From Thermoplasmata archaeon (GTDB lineage: Archaea; Thermoplasmatota; Thermoplasmata; Thermoplasmatales; Thermoplasmataceae), in the NCBI GenBank assembly GCA_021802165.1, contig JAKAAU010000117.1, positions 1 to 5,495 on the forward strand: 5,495 bases of DNA, in the 5' to 3' direction. This document shows, piece by piece, positions 4,167-5,495 of this stretch (positions are counted from its first letter, which is position 1; each line of letters begins with the position of its first letter). Made by a program: the position numbers and the translations under genes. The notes under the pieces were generated by a model. The model saw nothing but the letters and a program-made list of their open reading frames with translations. It was not told the origin of the DNA and searched no databases.

Positions 4167-5447
4167 ATGGAAAATACTAAAGTCAGTGTTGCATCATCTC
4201 TGAAAAAGAGATATATAAGAATAGCACCAATACTGTTTTTCCTTTATGTTATAAACTTTCTGGATAGGGTGAATCTTTCCTATGCCATTTCGGCCGGGAT
4301 GTTCACGGACATCGGGGCACCGGCATCATCTGCTGATTTAATAGCGGGTATTGCCTCTGCCCTGTTCTTCGTGGCGTATGCTTTACCACAGGTTTTTACA
4401 ACATTACGGATCAATAAGGTTGGTGTAAGAAAGATATTCGCAGTGGCCTTCACTGCATGGGGAATAATTACAATTGCTACAGGATTTGTTTCAAACGTTC
4501 CTGAGGTGTATGCCCTCAGATTCATTCTAGGTCTTGCAGAAGCACCATTCTACGCTGGTGTGATGTTCTTCATGGGAATCTGGTTTATTGAATCTGAAAG
4601 AGGAGTGGCAAATAGCTTCTTCAATGCTGCTATACCTGTTGCTGGAATATTCGGTGGACTTATTTCTGGAGAAATATTTCTTGTATACGGAAATAATCCT
4701 GGATGGAGATACCTTTTCGTCATAGAGGGAATACTGGCATTGATATCTGTTGCCATTCTGTGGGTGGTATTAACCGATTTTCCGGAACAGGCAAAATGGA
4801 TGTCAAAAGGGGAAAGAGATGCGCTACAGGGCGATCTGGATCTGGAGGAGAAGAACAAGCCGATAAAGGTTTCATGGAAAGAAGCTTTAATGCAACCTGA
4901 TGTTATTATCTTAACAGTAGTTTATTTCTTAGGTGTAACAGCGCTTTATGGGTATTCTATCTGGCTGCCGTCCATAATAAAATCATTTGCACATGTGCAT
5001 GCAGCAGAAGCCAGTTTCCTGTCTGATATACCATACATAGTCGCAGCAATTGCATTGATATTCATCTTAAGGTATTCCGATAAGAAAGGAGATAGAAAAC
5101 GCCTGACTGCAATTATATTCTTTATTGCCTTCATCGGATTAACCCTGAGTGCCTTCACAATATCTAACGCAGTGGTATCCTTTATATTCTTTACAATATC
5201 GGCCATTGGAATATTTACATTCCTGCCAGTATTCTGGAATATACCTCAGGAATCCTTAACAAGGGAAAGCTCCGCAGCCTCTATAGGCCTTATCAACGGT
5301 CTCGGTAACCTCGGTGGTGCTGTTGGTCCAATAGTAGTCGGTGGCCTGGAAGTTGTAACACATTCTTTCGTTGCAGGAGTTTATGGAATGGCTATATTTG
5401 CAGGATTAGCAGGTGTTTTGGTTTTATTCGTAAAGCATTCCAGATAA
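4167..5447 (+). CDS. Major facilitator superfamily transporter, anion:cation symporter (ACS) type
   Basis: This 426-residue protein has about 12 membrane segments (approximately 16-37, 56-78, 88-108, 113-136, 150-172, 180-202, 245-267, 285-301, 313-331, 335-357, 372-393, 399-422). The ACS hallmark NFLDRVNLSYA (30-40) closes TM1. The 2-3 loop has RINKVGVRK and the 8-9 loop has YSDKKGDRKR, both MFS motif-A-like. The central loop has the typical ACS text FPEQAKWMSKGERDAL (205-220). ACS members import organic anions such as hexuronates, phthalate, hydroxyphenylacetate, pantothenate or tartrate, usually with protons, which suits an acidophile. The exact substrate cannot be read from sequence. The ATG at 4167 is preferred to that at 4122, which would add 15 unusual residues and overlap the TATA box. 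It is divergent from the regulator and ends in a T7 tract. Confidence 0.9.
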   Translation: MENTKVSVASSLKKRYIRIAPILFFLYVINFLDRVNLSYAISAGMFTDIGAPASSADLIAGIASALFFVAYALPQVFTTLRINKVGVRKIFAVAFTAWGIITIATGFVSNVPEVYALRFILGLAEAPFYAGVMFFMGIWFIESERGVANSFFNAAIPVAGIFGGLISGEIFLVYGNNPGWRYLFVIEGILALISVAILWVVLTDFPEQAKWMSKGERDALQGDLDLEEKNKPIKVSWKEALMQPDVIILTVVYFLGVTALYGYSIWLPSIIKSFAHVHAAEASFLSDIPYIVAAIALIFILRYSDKKGDRKRLTAIIFFIAFIGLTLSAFTISNAVVSFIFFTISAIGIFTFLPVFWNIPQESLTRESSAASIGLINGLGNLGGAVGPIVVGGLEVVTHSFVAGVYGMAIFAGLAGVLVLFVKHSR

Positions 5448-5452
5448 AAATA

Positions 5453-5459
5453 TTTTTTT
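5453..5459 (+). terminator. U-tract terminator after the MFS gene
   Basis: A T7 run begins 5 nt after the stop codon and is followed by further T-rich sequence, a good archaeal intrinsic terminator. The remaining bases are almost pure A/T and end in a perfect palindrome, TATATATTAATATATA (5480-5495), cut by the window edge. This may be the promoter region of the next gene. Confidence 0.5.
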
Positions 5460-5495
5460 AAAATTTCATTTATATTTTATATATATTAATATATA

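Noticed and set aside
1..5495. CRISPR array, tRNA/rRNA gene, insertion sequence, toxin-antitoxin or defence system
   Set aside because: I looked on both strands and saw no regularly spaced repeats, no cloverleaf or rRNA-like sequence, no transposase motif and no defence-type domain.

Overview
The window looks like chromosomal DNA of an acidophilic, wall-less archaeon of the order Thermoplasmatales (Ferroplasma, Acidiplasma, Cuniculiplasma, Picrophilus type). The reasons are AT-rich, ATA/AGA-rich codon use, archaeal TATA boxes about 25-28 bp upstream of start codons with almost no leader, no convincing Shine-Dalgarno sites, and a membrane-anchored surface protein packed with N-glycosylation sequons. 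The order is an inference from style and gene content; no marker gene is present.

Left part (1-1228): the N-terminal 90 codons of an unrecognised minus-strand gene run off the left edge. Its promoter has two short inverted repeats around the start. A divergent plus-strand gene (512-1066) encodes a signal-anchored extracellular protein of unknown function with eight N-x-S/T sequons. It converges on the next gene across a short spacer with two small hairpins.

Middle part (1229-3072): on the minus strand lie a LigB-type class III extradiol dioxygenase-like protein (1229-2005, own promoter) and, further upstream, a likely two-gene unit. That unit is a 51-codon small protein (2661-2816) followed after 10 nt by thpR (2135-2650), an RNA 2',3'-cyclic phosphodiesterase ('2'-5' RNA ligase') with two HxTx motifs. 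The spacer 2817-3072 holds a U-tract terminator and two very short candidate ORFs facing away from each other, both speculative.

Right part (3073-5495): a minus-strand regulator with two separate helix-turn-helix segments (3073-3993) is divergent from a 12-TM major facilitator of the anion:cation symporter (ACS) type (4167-5447). Two overlapping inverted repeats sit at or just upstream of the transporter's TATA box, as expected for an operator of the neighbouring regulator. This pair is the most coherent functional unit in the window: a locally regulated uptake system for an organic anion.

Start codons were reassigned downstream for four genes (the surface protein, the dioxygenase, thpR and the transporter). 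For the three with their own promoter, the TATA box places transcription start on the internal ATG; for thpR the choice rests on the family's usual N-terminus. No RNA gene, CRISPR array, insertion sequence or obvious mobile element was seen. I see no wholly new multi-gene system; the best candidates for novelty are the tandem-HTH regulator with its operator, the small proteins, and the extradiol dioxygenase-like enzyme of unknown substrate.
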